Part shown: positions 13,550 to 21,770 of the stretch, piece after piece | How positions within the stretch are numbered: position 1 is the first letter of the stretch | Layout: each line of letters begins with the position of its first letter | Source of the DNA: Oscillospiraceae bacterium | GTDB lineage: Bacteria; Bacillota; Clostridia; Oscillospirales; Ruminococcaceae | NCBI GenBank assembly: GCA_022511485.1 | Contig: JAFLUJ010000013.1 | Coordinates: forward strand, 1 to 22,712 | Length of the DNA stretch: 22,712 nucleotides | Direction: 5' to 3' | Notes under the pieces: generated by a model | Told to the model about the DNA's origin: nothing | Seen by the model: only the letters and a program-made list of their open reading frames with translations | Databases searched by the model: none | Made by a program: the position numbers and the translations under genes

Positions 13550-13714
13550 ACTTGGACAACCTTTAAGTTGATCCCGTGAGATTGACAAGGCAGTCGCTTA
13601 TTAAAACATCCCGCGCAGGACGCTGTATCCCATAATAAAGGTCGGAGTGTGCCTGCACGCGCAAATTTTATAAGCCCAACCATACCTGTCTGTCAGCCGC
13701 GGACAGGTATTTTT
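13550..13714 (+). promoter_or_regulatory. PyrR-dependent attenuator leader of the pyr operon
   Basis: Positions 13570-13583 read GATCCCGTGAGATT, matching 12 of 14 positions of the PyrR-binding loop consensus ARUCCNGNGAGGYU as I recall it. The flanks pair as CCTT 13560-13563 with AAGG 13587-13590 and GTT 13567-13569 with GAC 13584-13586. Downstream, CGCGCAGG (13612-13619) pairs with CCTGCACGCG (13652-13661) with a 2-base bulge, and the terminator follows. GACAAGG on the 3' side of the binding stem can instead pair with CCTGTC of the terminator, the expected antiterminator. With UMP, PyrR should favour the binding stem and so termination. Confidence 0.88.
13682..13714 (+). terminator. Attenuation terminator of the pyr leader
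   Basis: ATACCTGTC (13682-13690) pairs perfectly with GACAGGTAT (13702-13710), 11-base loop, then TTTT. It precedes pyrR by about 60 bases and is the termination half of the PyrR switch. Confidence 0.88.
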
Positions 13715-13756
13715 ATACTAAGGCTCTATTGTATAGTTTGCTGCAGCGGGCAGTAC
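13711..13756 (+). repeat. Shortened relative of the pyrC-pyrF intergenic element
   Basis: The block 13711-13731 (ends GGCTCTATTG) matches the reverse complement of 15780-15799 with one extra base, and the block 13735-13756 matches the reverse complement of 15625-15646 at 19 of 22 positions. The roughly 130 bases between these blocks in the long copy are missing here. It lies between the attenuator and the pyrR ribosome site, in opposite orientation to the long copy. Confidence 0.7.
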
Positions 13757-13773
13757 ATTGGGAGGTGTATTCT

Positions 13774-14313
13774 TTGGATAACGCCGTTCTTACACAAAAG
13801 GCGGTCATTATGGACGAAAACGCTATGACAAGAGCCGTTGCACGAATTTCCTACGAAATACTGGAGCGGAACAAGGGCGCGGAAGACCTGTGCTTTATAG
13901 GGATATTTTCCAGAGGGGTACACATCGCCGAAAGAATAGCCGCAAAGCTCGGTGAGCTGGAAGGCGCTGCTCCCGATGTGGGAAAGCTGGACATCACCGC
14001 ATACAGGGACGATGAAAAACATTCGGACGGCGAAGACAGAACTGACATATCCTTTGATGTGAAGGATAAAAAAGTAATCATCGTGGACGACGTCATCTTC
14101 ACCGGACGAAGCGCCAGAGCCGCCATCGACGCAGTAATGAAACGGGGCAGACCCCGGAACATCCAGCTTGCAGTGCTGGTGGACAGAGGTCACAGGGAGC
14201 TCCCAATACGTCCCGATTATGTGGGAAAGAACGTCCCCACTTCAAGGGACGAGGCTGTCAAGGTCATGATGAAGGAAATAGACGAAAACGATAAAGTAGT
14301 TATCTTAGAATGA
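13774..14313 (+). CDS. pyrR: PyrR, pyrimidine operon attenuation regulator, TTG start
   Basis: RNA-binding regulator of the pyr operon with a uracil phosphoribosyltransferase fold. The PRPP loop VIIVDDVIFTGRSARAAID and LDNAVLTQKAVIMDENAM at the start fit the family. The frame is open from ATG 13729, but GGAGGTG at 13761-13767 lies 6 bases before TTG 13774, and the resulting 179 residues match the family length, so TTG is chosen. It is the first gene after the PyrR-type leader, hence autoregulated. Its stop overlaps the AGGAGG of pyrC. Confidence 0.95.
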   Translation: MDNAVLTQKAVIMDENAMTRAVARISYEILERNKGAEDLCFIGIFSRGVHIAERIAAKLGELEGAAPDVGKLDITAYRDDEKHSDGEDRTDISFDVKDKKVIIVDDVIFTGRSARAAIDAVMKRGRPRNIQLAVLVDRGHRELPIRPDYVGKNVPTSRDEAVKVMMKEIDENDKVVILE

Positions 14314-14325
14314 GGAGGCTTCACA

Positions 14326-15612
14326 GTGGAAAGCATACTCTTTAAAAACGTCAGAGCAGTTGACGAAAACAAAGATACCATTTGTGACATTCTTATCGAA
14401 TATGGTGAAATAAGGGAAATAGGCAAAGGACTGAACGTTTCCGCTGACAGAATAATAGACGGGGAAAACGGCAGACTTGCAGTCATGCCCGGACTGTTTG
14501 ATATGCACGTCCATTTACGCGATCCGGGTCAGACCCACAAGGAGGACATCTACACCGGCTGTGCCGCCGCTCTTGCAGGAGGAATAACCGGCGTGGCTTG
14601 TATGCCGAATACCACCCCTCCCATTGATAATGTGGATACGGTAAAATATATCACTAAAAAAGCGGCGATAACCGGCGTCAGCGTTTATCCGGTGGGCTGC
14701 ATAACACAGAGGATGGAAGGCCGTGAGCTTTACGACTGGACAGCGCTTGGAGTTAGAATGATCTCCGACGACGGCAGACCGGTAAAAAATGCGGAGCTTA
14801 TGAGACGGGCTCTTGAACATTCAACCAGCAACGGATTGCTTGTGGCGTCCCACTGTGAAGACCTGGCTATCATAAACGGCGGCATAATAAATAAGGGAGA
14901 GATTTCCGAAAAGCTGGGCGTGGCAGGCATGGACAGACTATCCGAGGACAAGATCACCGCCCGTGAGCTCGAACTGGCGGCGTCCTGCAAGGCAAGGATA
15001 CACATATGTCATGTATCCACAAAGGGCAGCGTGGAGCTTATCCGTAATGCAAAAATGGCTGGGATAAAGGTCAGCAGCGAGACCTGTCCCCACTACTTTA
15101 CCTACACCGATAAAAAGCTCCTTTCAAGAGACGCAGACTACAGAATGAATCCTCCACTCCGGACAGAGGAGGACAGAGAGGCTATCATAAATGGTATCAT
15201 TGACGGGACGATAGACTGTATCGTCACCGACCATGCTCCCCATACTAAAAATGAAAAGGCGGATTTCCTGACTGCTCCCAACGGAGTTGTGGGTCTGGAA
15301 ACATCCCTGGCGGTAACGCTGACCAAGCTTTATCATACAGATAAGATCCCGCTGGACAGAGTTGTACAGCTTATGGCGGTGATACCAAGAAAGCTTCTGA
15401 GGATCCCCGTACCTAATATCACAAAGGGGACACAGGCAGATCTGGCAGTGGTAGACCTTGAAAAGGAGTGGGAGGTAGTTCCGGAAAAGCTCCACTCAAA
15501 ATCCCGCAACACAGCTTTCAAGGGAGAATGGCTCAAAGGCAAAAATGTTATGACCATCGCAAACGGAAGGGTCAGATATGACAGTCTGAAGCCACCTGCT
15601 GCAAAGCATTAA
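14326..15612 (+). CDS. pyrC: Dihydroorotase, GTG start
   Basis: Closes carbamoyl aspartate to dihydroorotate, third step of UMP synthesis. The 428 residues follow the type I dihydroorotase pattern: metal ligands His61 and His63 in FDMHVHLRDPG, an Asp in ISDDGRP, His175 in VASHCED, His228 in HICHVST and Asp301 in IVTDHAPH. All expected residues are there. GTG start 14326 with AGGAGG 7 bases before, overlapping the pyrR stop, so translation is probably coupled. Confidence 0.95.
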   Translation: MESILFKNVRAVDENKDTICDILIEYGEIREIGKGLNVSADRIIDGENGRLAVMPGLFDMHVHLRDPGQTHKEDIYTGCAAALAGGITGVACMPNTTPPIDNVDTVKYITKKAAITGVSVYPVGCITQRMEGRELYDWTALGVRMISDDGRPVKNAELMRRALEHSTSNGLLVASHCEDLAIINGGIINKGEISEKLGVAGMDRLSEDKITARELELAASCKARIHICHVSTKGSVELIRNAKMAGIKVSSETCPHYFTYTDKKLLSRDADYRMNPPLRTEEDREAIINGIIDGTIDCIVTDHAPHTKNEKADFLTAPNGVVGLETSLAVTLTKLYHTDKIPLDRVVQLMAVIPRKLLRIPVPNITKGTQADLAVVDLEKEWEVVPEKLHSKSRNTAFKGEWLKGKNVMTIANGRVRYDSLKPPAAKH

Positions 15613-15624
15613 GAACCACATAAT

Positions 15625-15707
15625 ATACTGCCCGCTACAGCAAGCTAAGCATTAGTTTGCTGTGCCGCCTCCGGCGGCTGAAAATCATAGATTTTGGCGG
15701 GCAGTAT
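15625..15707. repeat. Cloverleaf-like palindromic element A
   Basis: Outer arms ATACTGCCCGC (15625-15635) and GCGGGCAGTAT (15697-15707) are perfectly complementary (11 bp). Inside lie three hairpins: 15637-15663 (12 bp with one G-U pair, loop GCA), 15664-15678 (6 bp, loop TCC) and 15681-15695 (6 bp, loop ATA). Together they form a four-way junction. No T-run marks it as a terminator. It starts 13 bases after pyrC. Confidence 0.85.
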
Positions 15708-15714
15708 GAAGGTT

Positions 15715-15789
15715 GGCTCTGCGGCTGCGCCGCACCTCTGAGCAAAGCTCAGAGGTATTGCAAATCATTGCTTGATTTGCAATAGAGCC
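15715..15789. repeat. Cloverleaf-like palindromic element B, adjacent to A
   Basis: Outer arms GGCTCT (15715-15720) and AGAGCC (15784-15789). The interior is three hairpins with no unpaired base between them: 15721-15733 (5 bp), 15734-15756 (10 bp, loop AAA) and 15757-15783 (11 bp, loop TTGCT). It lies 7 bases after element A and shortly before pyrF. The stretch ends in CTAGTATAAAA, which recurs inverted in front of pyrR. Confidence 0.85.
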
Positions 15790-15819
15790 TAGTATAAAAA
15801 AGATCAGGAGTGATGAAAA

Positions 15820-16752
15820 ATGTCATTTGACAGACTTATTGAAAAAATTATTGAAACAGGAAATCCAACAGTGGTGGGACTTGACCCCAAGCTTGAATAT
15901 GTCCCCGAGTTTATCCAGAAGGGTGCATTTGCGGAAAACGGCGCTGACCTGAGAGGTGCAGCCCACGCAATATGGAGGTTCAACAAAGCCATCATTGACG
16001 AGATATACGACATCGTTCCCGCAATAAAGCCTCAGTCCGCTTATTATGAAATGTACGGCTACCATGGAATAAAGGCTCTGTATAAAACTATCTCATACGC
16101 AAAGAAAAAGGGTATGTTCGTTATCGTGGACGGCAAAAGAAACGACATCGGAGCGACCATGGAAGCATACTCTGCCGCTTACCTTGGCAGCACTTCTGTA
16201 AAAGGTGCAGAGTTTGAGGGCTTCGGTGCGGACGCTCTTACAGTAAACGGCTATCTCGGAACGGACGGTATCACTCCCCTTACAGACCTTTGCAAAAAGA
16301 ACGACAAGGGGATCTTCGTCCTTGTAAAAACCTCCAATAAATCCTCCGGAGAGCTTCAGGACAGAGTTCTTGACGACGGAAAGACTATCTATGAGACCAT
16401 GGGCGAGATGTGCGAAAAATGGGGAGAGGACTCCATCGGAAAATACGGCTACTCCGCAGTAGGCGCAGTTGTAGGAGCTACATATCCGGAGCAGCTGGAG
16501 GAAATGAGAAAGAAGCATCCCCACACATTTTTCCTTGTACCCGGCTACGGAGCACAGGGAGGCGGCGCAGAGGGCGTTGCAAAGGGCTTTGATGAAAAGG
16601 GTCTGGGAGCGATAGTAAACTCCTCCAGAGCTATAATGTGCGCATACCAGAAGGAGGGCTGTCCTCCCGAGGAATTTGCAGAAGCCGCAAAGCGTGAGTG
16701 TATAAGAATGAGAGCAGATATTACGGACATCGTTACGGCTCTGAAAGAGTAA
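15820..16752 (+). CDS. pyrF: Orotidine 5'-phosphate decarboxylase
   Basis: Removes CO2 from OMP to give UMP, the final step of the pathway. At 310 residues it belongs to the longer form of the enzyme. The active-site motif VIVDGKRNDIGATMEAY has Asp104, Lys106 and Asp109; TVVGLDPKLEYVP at the start and FFLVPGYGAQGGG near the end bind the phosphate. CAGGAG precedes ATG. It is separated from pyrC by 207 bases of structured repeat DNA with no separate promoter that I can support, so it probably depends on the pyr promoter. Confidence 0.95.
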   Translation: MSFDRLIEKIIETGNPTVVGLDPKLEYVPEFIQKGAFAENGADLRGAAHAIWRFNKAIIDEIYDIVPAIKPQSAYYEMYGYHGIKALYKTISYAKKKGMFVIVDGKRNDIGATMEAYSAAYLGSTSVKGAEFEGFGADALTVNGYLGTDGITPLTDLCKKNDKGIFVLVKTSNKSSGELQDRVLDDGKTIYETMGEMCEKWGEDSIGKYGYSAVGAVVGATYPEQLEEMRKKHPHTFFLVPGYGAQGGGAEGVAKGFDEKGLGAIVNSSRAIMCAYQKEGCPPEEFAEAAKRECIRMRADITDIVTALKE

Positions 16753-16772
16753 AGGTAATCAATAATGGGATT

Positions 16773-16936
16773 CCAAAGGGGCTTCGCTCCTTTGGCGGAG
16801 TCCAGAGGCAGAGCCTCTGGTGGGGTGTGGGGCAAAGCCCCGCATAGCCTCAGGCGCTCCGCAAGGGGTGAATTCAAAAACAGTCCGGTGGACTGTTTTT
16901 GAAAAGGGGACGCCCTGTAAGAGAGGGCGTCCCCCT
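16773..16936. repeat. Cluster of five hairpins between pyrF and carA
   Basis: Five separate stems: 16773-16795 (9 bp with one G-U, loop CTTCG), 16802-16820 (CCAGAGGC/GCCTCTGG, loop AGA), 16826-16844 (8 bp with one G-U, loop AAA), 16874-16902 (13 bp, loop GGT) and 16906-16934 (11 bp, loop GTAAGAG). The fourth stem's right arm contains five T but they lie inside the stem. Such mosaics of GC-rich hairpins are common between genes in gut Clostridia; it fills most of the 211-base gap. Confidence 0.85.
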
Positions 16937-16963
16937 GCAGAAAAAGAAAGGATGATTAAATAA

Positions 16964-18076
16964 ATGTCTTTATTCAATTTAGGCGACAAGGCGTATCTTA
17001 TGCTTGCGGACGGCAGGATCTTCGAGGGATACTCCTTCGGCGCAAAGGGAACATCTTTCGGGGAAATAGTTTTCGCCACCGGAATGACCGGCTACGAGGA
17101 AACTCTGTCCGATCCCAGTTATTACGGTCAGATAGTTACACAGACATTTCCCCTTATCGGAAACTACGGCGTAAACGATCAGGACTATGAATCCTCCACC
17201 TCCGTAGTAAGCGGATATGTCGTAAGAGAGTGGTGCAATGCCCCCTCCAATTTCCGCAGCGAGGGAAATGTGGACGAGTTCCTTAAAAAGCATAATATCA
17301 TCGGTATACACTCTATTGATACCCGCTCCCTTACAAGAATAATCCGTGAGCACGGCGTTATGAACGGAGTTATCACCACCGAAAATGTGTACGAGAAAAA
17401 GGAAGAGTTCCTTGAAAAGATAAAGGCTTTTAAAATAGTAAACGCTGTAAAATCAGTCACCGTAAAAGAAAAGGAAATATTCAAGGCAGACGATCCCAAA
17501 TATGATGTTGTACTTTTCGACTTCGGATATAAATACAATATCCGTAAAGAGCTTCTCAAACGGGGCTGCAATGTTACAGTAGTTCCTGCGGGAACTACTG
17601 CGGAGCAGATAAAGGAAATTGATCCGGACGGTATAATGCTTTCAAACGGTCCAGGCGATCCCTCGGAGAATACGGACATCATCGCAAATCTCCGGGAGGT
17701 AAACAAGCTTGGTATCCCAACCTTCGGAATTTGCATGGGACACCAGCTCATGGCTCTTGCCAACGGAGGAAAGACTGAAAAGCTGAAATACGGTCACAGA
17801 GGAGCGAACCAACCTGTTGACGACATCGCTCACGACAAGACCTTCGTGACCTCCCAGAATCACGGATATGCTGTAATAAGCGAAAGCATTTCTCCCGACG
17901 TGGGAGAGGTCTCCCACAAAAACGCCAACGACCAGACCTGCGAGGGTGTACGGTATAAGAACTTCCCCTGCTTCACAGTCCAGTTTCATCCGGAAGCCTG
18001 CGGAGGTCCGCAGGATACTGCTTACCTTTTTGATGAATTTATTGATATGATGAAAAAGAACAAGGAGGACAAATAA
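16964..18076 (+). CDS. carA: Carbamoyl phosphate synthetase, small (glutaminase) subunit
   Basis: Hydrolyses glutamine and passes ammonia to CarB. The 370 residues have the CarA N-terminal domain (AYLMLADGRIFEGYSFG; GEIVFATGMTGYEE) and a class I amidotransferase domain with Cys257 in FGICMGHQLMALA, His342 and Glu344 in VQFHPEACGGP. All three catalytic residues are present. AAAGGA precedes ATG 16964. carB follows after 2 bases. Carbamoyl phosphate also feeds arginine synthesis, but the pyr context points to pyrimidines. Confidence 0.96.
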   Translation: MSLFNLGDKAYLMLADGRIFEGYSFGAKGTSFGEIVFATGMTGYEETLSDPSYYGQIVTQTFPLIGNYGVNDQDYESSTSVVSGYVVREWCNAPSNFRSEGNVDEFLKKHNIIGIHSIDTRSLTRIIREHGVMNGVITTENVYEKKEEFLEKIKAFKIVNAVKSVTVKEKEIFKADDPKYDVVLFDFGYKYNIRKELLKRGCNVTVVPAGTTAEQIKEIDPDGIMLSNGPGDPSENTDIIANLREVNKLGIPTFGICMGHQLMALANGGKTEKLKYGHRGANQPVDDIAHDKTFVTSQNHGYAVISESISPDVGEVSHKNANDQTCEGVRYKNFPCFTVQFHPEACGGPQDTAYLFDEFIDMMKKNKEDK

Positions 18077-18078
18077 AA

Positions 18079-21000
18079 ATGCCGCTTAGAAAAGATATAA
18101 AAAAAGTCCTCGTTATCGGCTCAGGACCTATTATAATCGGACAGGCAGCCGAGTTTGACTATGCAGGAACACAGGCTTGCCGCGCACTTAAACAGGAGGG
18201 TCTCGAGGTCGTACTGATAAACTCAAACCCTGCTACGATCATGACCGATAAGGCTATGGCTGACAAGGTCTATATAGAACCTCTCACACTTGATGTCGTA
18301 AAGAAAATTATTGAGATCGAAAAGCCGGACAGCGTCCTTTCCACTCTTGGAGGACAGACCGGACTTACCCTTTCCATGCAGCTTGCAGAGTGCGGATTTC
18401 TTGACGAGCACGGGGTAAAGCTTCTCGGAGCTAATCCGGAAACTATCCATAAGGCTGAGGACAGACAGGCTTTCAAGGATACCATGGAAAAGATCGGAGA
18501 GCCATGTATCCCCTCCAAGGTCGTTGAGACTGTTGACGACGCTGTTGATTTTGCAGAAGAGATAGGCTACCCTGTAATTGTCCGTCCTGCATTTACTCTG
18601 GGAGGAACAGGCGGAGGTATCGCAGGAAACGAGGACGAGCTTCGGGACATCTCCACAAACGGTCTGAGACTTTCCCCTATCACTCAGGTACTTATCGAAA
18701 AATGTATCAGCGGCTGGAAGGAGATCGAGTTTGAGGTCATCCGGGACAGCAAGGGAAGCGTTATCACTGTCTGCTCAATGGAAAACTTTGACCCGGTTGG
18801 CGTTCACACCGGAGACTCCATTGTTATCGCTCCTGCGGTAACTCTTACAGATAAGGAATATCAGATGCTCCGTACAGCGGCGCTGAATATAATTTCCGAG
18901 CTTAAAGTCGAGGGAGGATGTAACTGTCAGTTTGCCCTCCATCCCACCAGCTTTGAATATGCTGTTATCGAGGTAAACCCCAGAGTTTCCCGTTCCTCTG
19001 CTCTTGCTTCAAAAGCAACAGGATACCCTATCGCAAAGGTTGCCACCAGAATTGCAATAGGCTACAGCCTTGACGAGATAATCAATCAGGTAACAGGAAA
19101 AACCTATGCCTGCTTTGAACCTGCTCTTGACTATGTAGTCGTAAAATTCCCCAAGTGGGCGTTCGATAAATTTGTTTACGCAAAGCGTACTCTTGGAACT
19201 CAGATGATGGCTACCGGTGAGGTAATGGCAATAGGTACTTCCTTTGAGCAGGCTATGATGAAAGCAGTCCGCTCCATCGAGCTTGGCATGGATACTCTTA
19301 ATCTTAAAAAGCTGGAGCGTCTCCCCGATGACGAGGTAAAAAATCTTCTTTACAACGTTGACGATGAGCGCGCTTTTGCAGTGTTTGAGGCTCTTAAAAG
19401 AGGTATCCCCATCGAAACTATCCACGATATTACGAAGATCGACTGCTGGTTCTTATCCAAGCTCAACAATCTTGTGGAGCTTGAAAGATACCTTTCAGAC
19501 GGCACTCTTACCGAGGAAAAATACGACCTTGCAAAAAGATACGGCTATCTTGACAGCACCATTGAGCGGATAAGCTCCCAGAAGTGTCCCAAGCGCACAA
19601 GGGCGGTGTTTAAAATGGTTGATACCTGCGCAGGAGAATTCAAGGCTGAGACACCATATTTTTACTCCACCTTTGACGAGGAGAACGAAGCTAAACAGTT
19701 TATCGAAAGCAATGACACCGGAAAGAAAAAGGTCATCGTTTTCGGTTCAGGACCTATCCGTATAGGACAGGGTATCGAGTTCGACTACTGCTCCGTACAC
19801 TGCGTATGGGCACTTAAGGAAATGGGCTACGAGGCGGTTATCTGCAACAACAATCCGGAGACCGTTTCTACCGACTTTGACACCGGAGATCGACTTTATT
19901 TCGACCCCCTCACAAAGGAGGACGTGGAAGCTATCATCGAGACCGAGCAGCCATACGGAGTTGTTGTACAGTTCGGCGGACAGACCGCCATCAAGCTGAC
20001 CAAGCACCTCCACGAAATGGGAGTGAACATTCTCGGAACATCCGCAGACAGCATTGACGCCGCCGAGGACAGAGAGCGTTTTGACGAGCTTCTCAATAAG
20101 TGCGGAATTCCCCGTCCGTCAGGACACACTGTAATGAACACCGAGGAAGCACTGAAAGCCGCCGAGGAGCTTGGCTATCCCGTACTTATGAGACCCTCCT
20201 ATGTTCTGGGTGGTCAGAATATGATAATCGCACACTCCAATCAGGATATTATCGAATATATGGAGATAATAATGAGAGGCGGTCTTGAAAATCCCGTACT
20301 TATCGACAAGTACATGATGGGCAAGGAAGTGGAAGTAGACGCTATCTGTGACGGAACGGATTATGTTATCCCCGGTATCATGGAGCATATCGAAAGAGCG
20401 GGAATACACTCCGGAGACTCAATTTCCGTATATCCTGCGCTTACTCTCACAAAGAAGATCAGGGAAACTATCATCGAGTATACACGCCGTCTTGCAATGG
20501 AGCTTAAGGTCATCGGTCTTGTAAATATCCAGTACGTTGTTTATAACGACGAGGTTTACGTTATCGAGGTAAATCCCCGTTCTTCAAGAACAGTACCCTA
20601 CATTTCAAAGGTAACGGGCGTTCCTATGGTGGACATCGCAACAAAGATAATGCTTGGGGAAAGCCTTAAAGAGCAGGGATACACAAGCGGACTTTACAAG
20701 GAAGCAGACTTCATAGCAGTAAAAGTCCCGGTATTCAGCTTTGAGAAGCTCCACGACGTTGACACTGCCCTTGGTCCTGAAATGAAATCCACAGGCGAGT
20801 GTCTCGGAATCGCAAGAAGCTTCGAGGACGCCCTCTATAAGGGACTTGTTGCCGCAGGGTACAATCTTGAAAAGAAGCGTGGCGGCGGAGTGCTTATTAC
20901 CGTCCGTGACACCGACAAGCAGGAGATACTTTATGTGGCTGAGAAATTCGAGCACCTTGGCTTTGATATTTACGCAACCAGCGGAACGGCTTCCATGCTG

Positions 21001-21276
21001 AATCACAACATGGTGGCAACCAACGTGGTAAAGAGAGCCTCCGAAGAGAAGCCAAATGTTATGGATCTCCTTGACAGCGGCAAGGTGGATTATGTTATCT
21101 CCACATCGGCAAAGGGACGTATCCCTGCTTTCGACAGCGTAAAGATACGCCGCAAGACTGTAGAGCGTTCCATCTGCTGTCTCACTGCAATAGATACTGC
21201 GAACGCCGTTGCAGATATACTTATCATGGGTAAGAAGATCGACGAAATGGAAATGGTGGACATCACAAAAATATAA
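18079..21276 (+). CDS. carB: Carbamoyl phosphate synthetase, large subunit
   Basis: Makes carbamoyl phosphate from bicarbonate, ammonia and two ATP. The 1065 residues equal the usual length and show the duplicated layout: first ATP-grasp half at about 1-400 (VIGSGPIIIGQAAEFDYAGT; FTLGGTGGG), oligomerisation region about 400-550, second ATP-grasp half about 550-930 (VFGSGPIRIGQGIEFDYCSV; YVLGGQNM) and a C-terminal MGS-like regulatory domain (about 930-1065; FDIYATSGTASML). No disruption is seen. AAGGAGG at the end of carA precedes ATG, indicating coupled translation with carA. Confidence 0.97.
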   Translation: MPLRKDIKKVLVIGSGPIIIGQAAEFDYAGTQACRALKQEGLEVVLINSNPATIMTDKAMADKVYIEPLTLDVVKKIIEIEKPDSVLSTLGGQTGLTLSMQLAECGFLDEHGVKLLGANPETIHKAEDRQAFKDTMEKIGEPCIPSKVVETVDDAVDFAEEIGYPVIVRPAFTLGGTGGGIAGNEDELRDISTNGLRLSPITQVLIEKCISGWKEIEFEVIRDSKGSVITVCSMENFDPVGVHTGDSIVIAPAVTLTDKEYQMLRTAALNIISELKVEGGCNCQFALHPTSFEYAVIEVNPRVSRSSALASKATGYPIAKVATRIAIGYSLDEIINQVTGKTYACFEPALDYVVVKFPKWAFDKFVYAKRTLGTQMMATGEVMAIGTSFEQAMMKAVRSIELGMDTLNLKKLERLPDDEVKNLLYNVDDERAFAVFEALKRGIPIETIHDITKIDCWFLSKLNNLVELERYLSDGTLTEEKYDLAKRYGYLDSTIERISSQKCPKRTRAVFKMVDTCAGEFKAETPYFYSTFDEENEAKQFIESNDTGKKKVIVFGSGPIRIGQGIEFDYCSVHCVWALKEMGYEAVICNNNPETVSTDFDTGDRLYFDPLTKEDVEAIIETEQPYGVVVQFGGQTAIKLTKHLHEMGVNILGTSADSIDAAEDRERFDELLNKCGIPRPSGHTVMNTEEALKAAEELGYPVLMRPSYVLGGQNMIIAHSNQDIIEYMEIIMRGGLENPVLIDKYMMGKEVEVDAICDGTDYVIPGIMEHIERAGIHSGDSISVYPALTLTKKIRETIIEYTRRLAMELKVIGLVNIQYVVYNDEVYVIEVNPRSSRTVPYISKVTGVPMVDIATKIMLGESLKEQGYTSGLYKEADFIAVKVPVFSFEKLHDVDTALGPEMKSTGECLGIARSFEDALYKGLVAAGYNLEKKRGGGVLITVRDTDKQEILYVAEKFEHLGFDIYATSGTASMLNHNMVATNVVKRASEEKPNVMDLLDSGKVDYVISTSAKGRIPAFDSVKIRRKTVERSICCLTAIDTANAVADILIMGKKIDEMEMVDITKI

Positions 21277-21292
21277 TAAAGGATAAATTTAT

Positions 21293-21751
21293 ATGAGCGA
21301 CGATTTTAATTATATCGAGGAGTTTCTGAAAGATCCCGAAGGCTGTCTCGACAGCTTTTGGGACTGCGAGGCTCTCATGTGGGTAGACTGGCGTTCGGAG
21401 GACGATTATATTCTTGATCTGTTCAATGAACGTCTTGCAGAGGAAGACCAGATAGCCTTTGAGGTAAGCGACGGCTACGATAATATATTTATTATCAGGA
21501 ACGGCGAAAAGAACAGGATACCCTACAAAGATACAGGCTGGGAGAGAGACGTTACCGTCAGAGCGGCAGCTGAATGTATCCAGCCAAAATATCAGTTAAG
21601 GCATTTTACCGGATCAGCAGGAACAGACGGAGGCGCATTCTGCATTATTCCAACCGAAGAATGGAAGCAGCTTGAAGAACGATTCGGAGCAGAATTTACT
21701 GAAAAGTATTTTGCTCCCGTCAAGCCTGACAGTGTTATTTTCGGCTGCTGA
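21293..21751 (+). CDS. Unrecognised 152-residue acidic protein
   Basis: I do not recognise this family. It is soluble, acidic, without signal peptide or membrane segment, and rich in Trp and aromatic residues early on (FWDCEALMWVDWRSEDDYIL). The end, GGAFCIIPTEEWKQLEERFG then FTEKYFAP, looks like a compact alpha/beta domain. Its size and composition recall immunity proteins of contact-toxin systems, but no toxin gene is near and this is only an impression. It starts 16 bases after carB with AAAGGA before ATG, so it may be co-transcribed with the pyr genes. Confidence 0.75.
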   Translation: MSDDFNYIEEFLKDPEGCLDSFWDCEALMWVDWRSEDDYILDLFNERLAEEDQIAFEVSDGYDNIFIIRNGEKNRIPYKDTGWERDVTVRAAAECIQPKYQLRHFTGSAGTDGGAFCIIPTEEWKQLEERFGAEFTEKYFAPVKPDSVIFGC

Positions 21752-21770
21752 AAAATCCGTGAGCTGTATA

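Noticed and set aside
13253..13579. A 108-codon plus-strand ORF across the toxin region and pyr promoter
   Set aside because: It has no ribosome site, runs through the pyr and toxin promoters and into the PyrR-binding loop, and its composition is that of AT-rich intergenic DNA.
13729..13773. Earlier ATG start for pyrR
   Set aside because: The 15 extra residues would be encoded by the repeat remnant and the ribosome site GGAGGTG itself; TTG 13774 is correctly spaced.
15625..15789. tRNA genes in the cloverleaf-like elements
   Set aside because: Arm lengths and loops do not fit tRNA: there is no T-loop TTCGAAT motif, no anticodon loop of seven bases and no normal acceptor stem.
15613..16963. 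CRISPR array in the repeat-rich gaps
   Set aside because: The repeats are palindromic hairpins of different sequence; there are no equal-length direct repeats with regular spacers.
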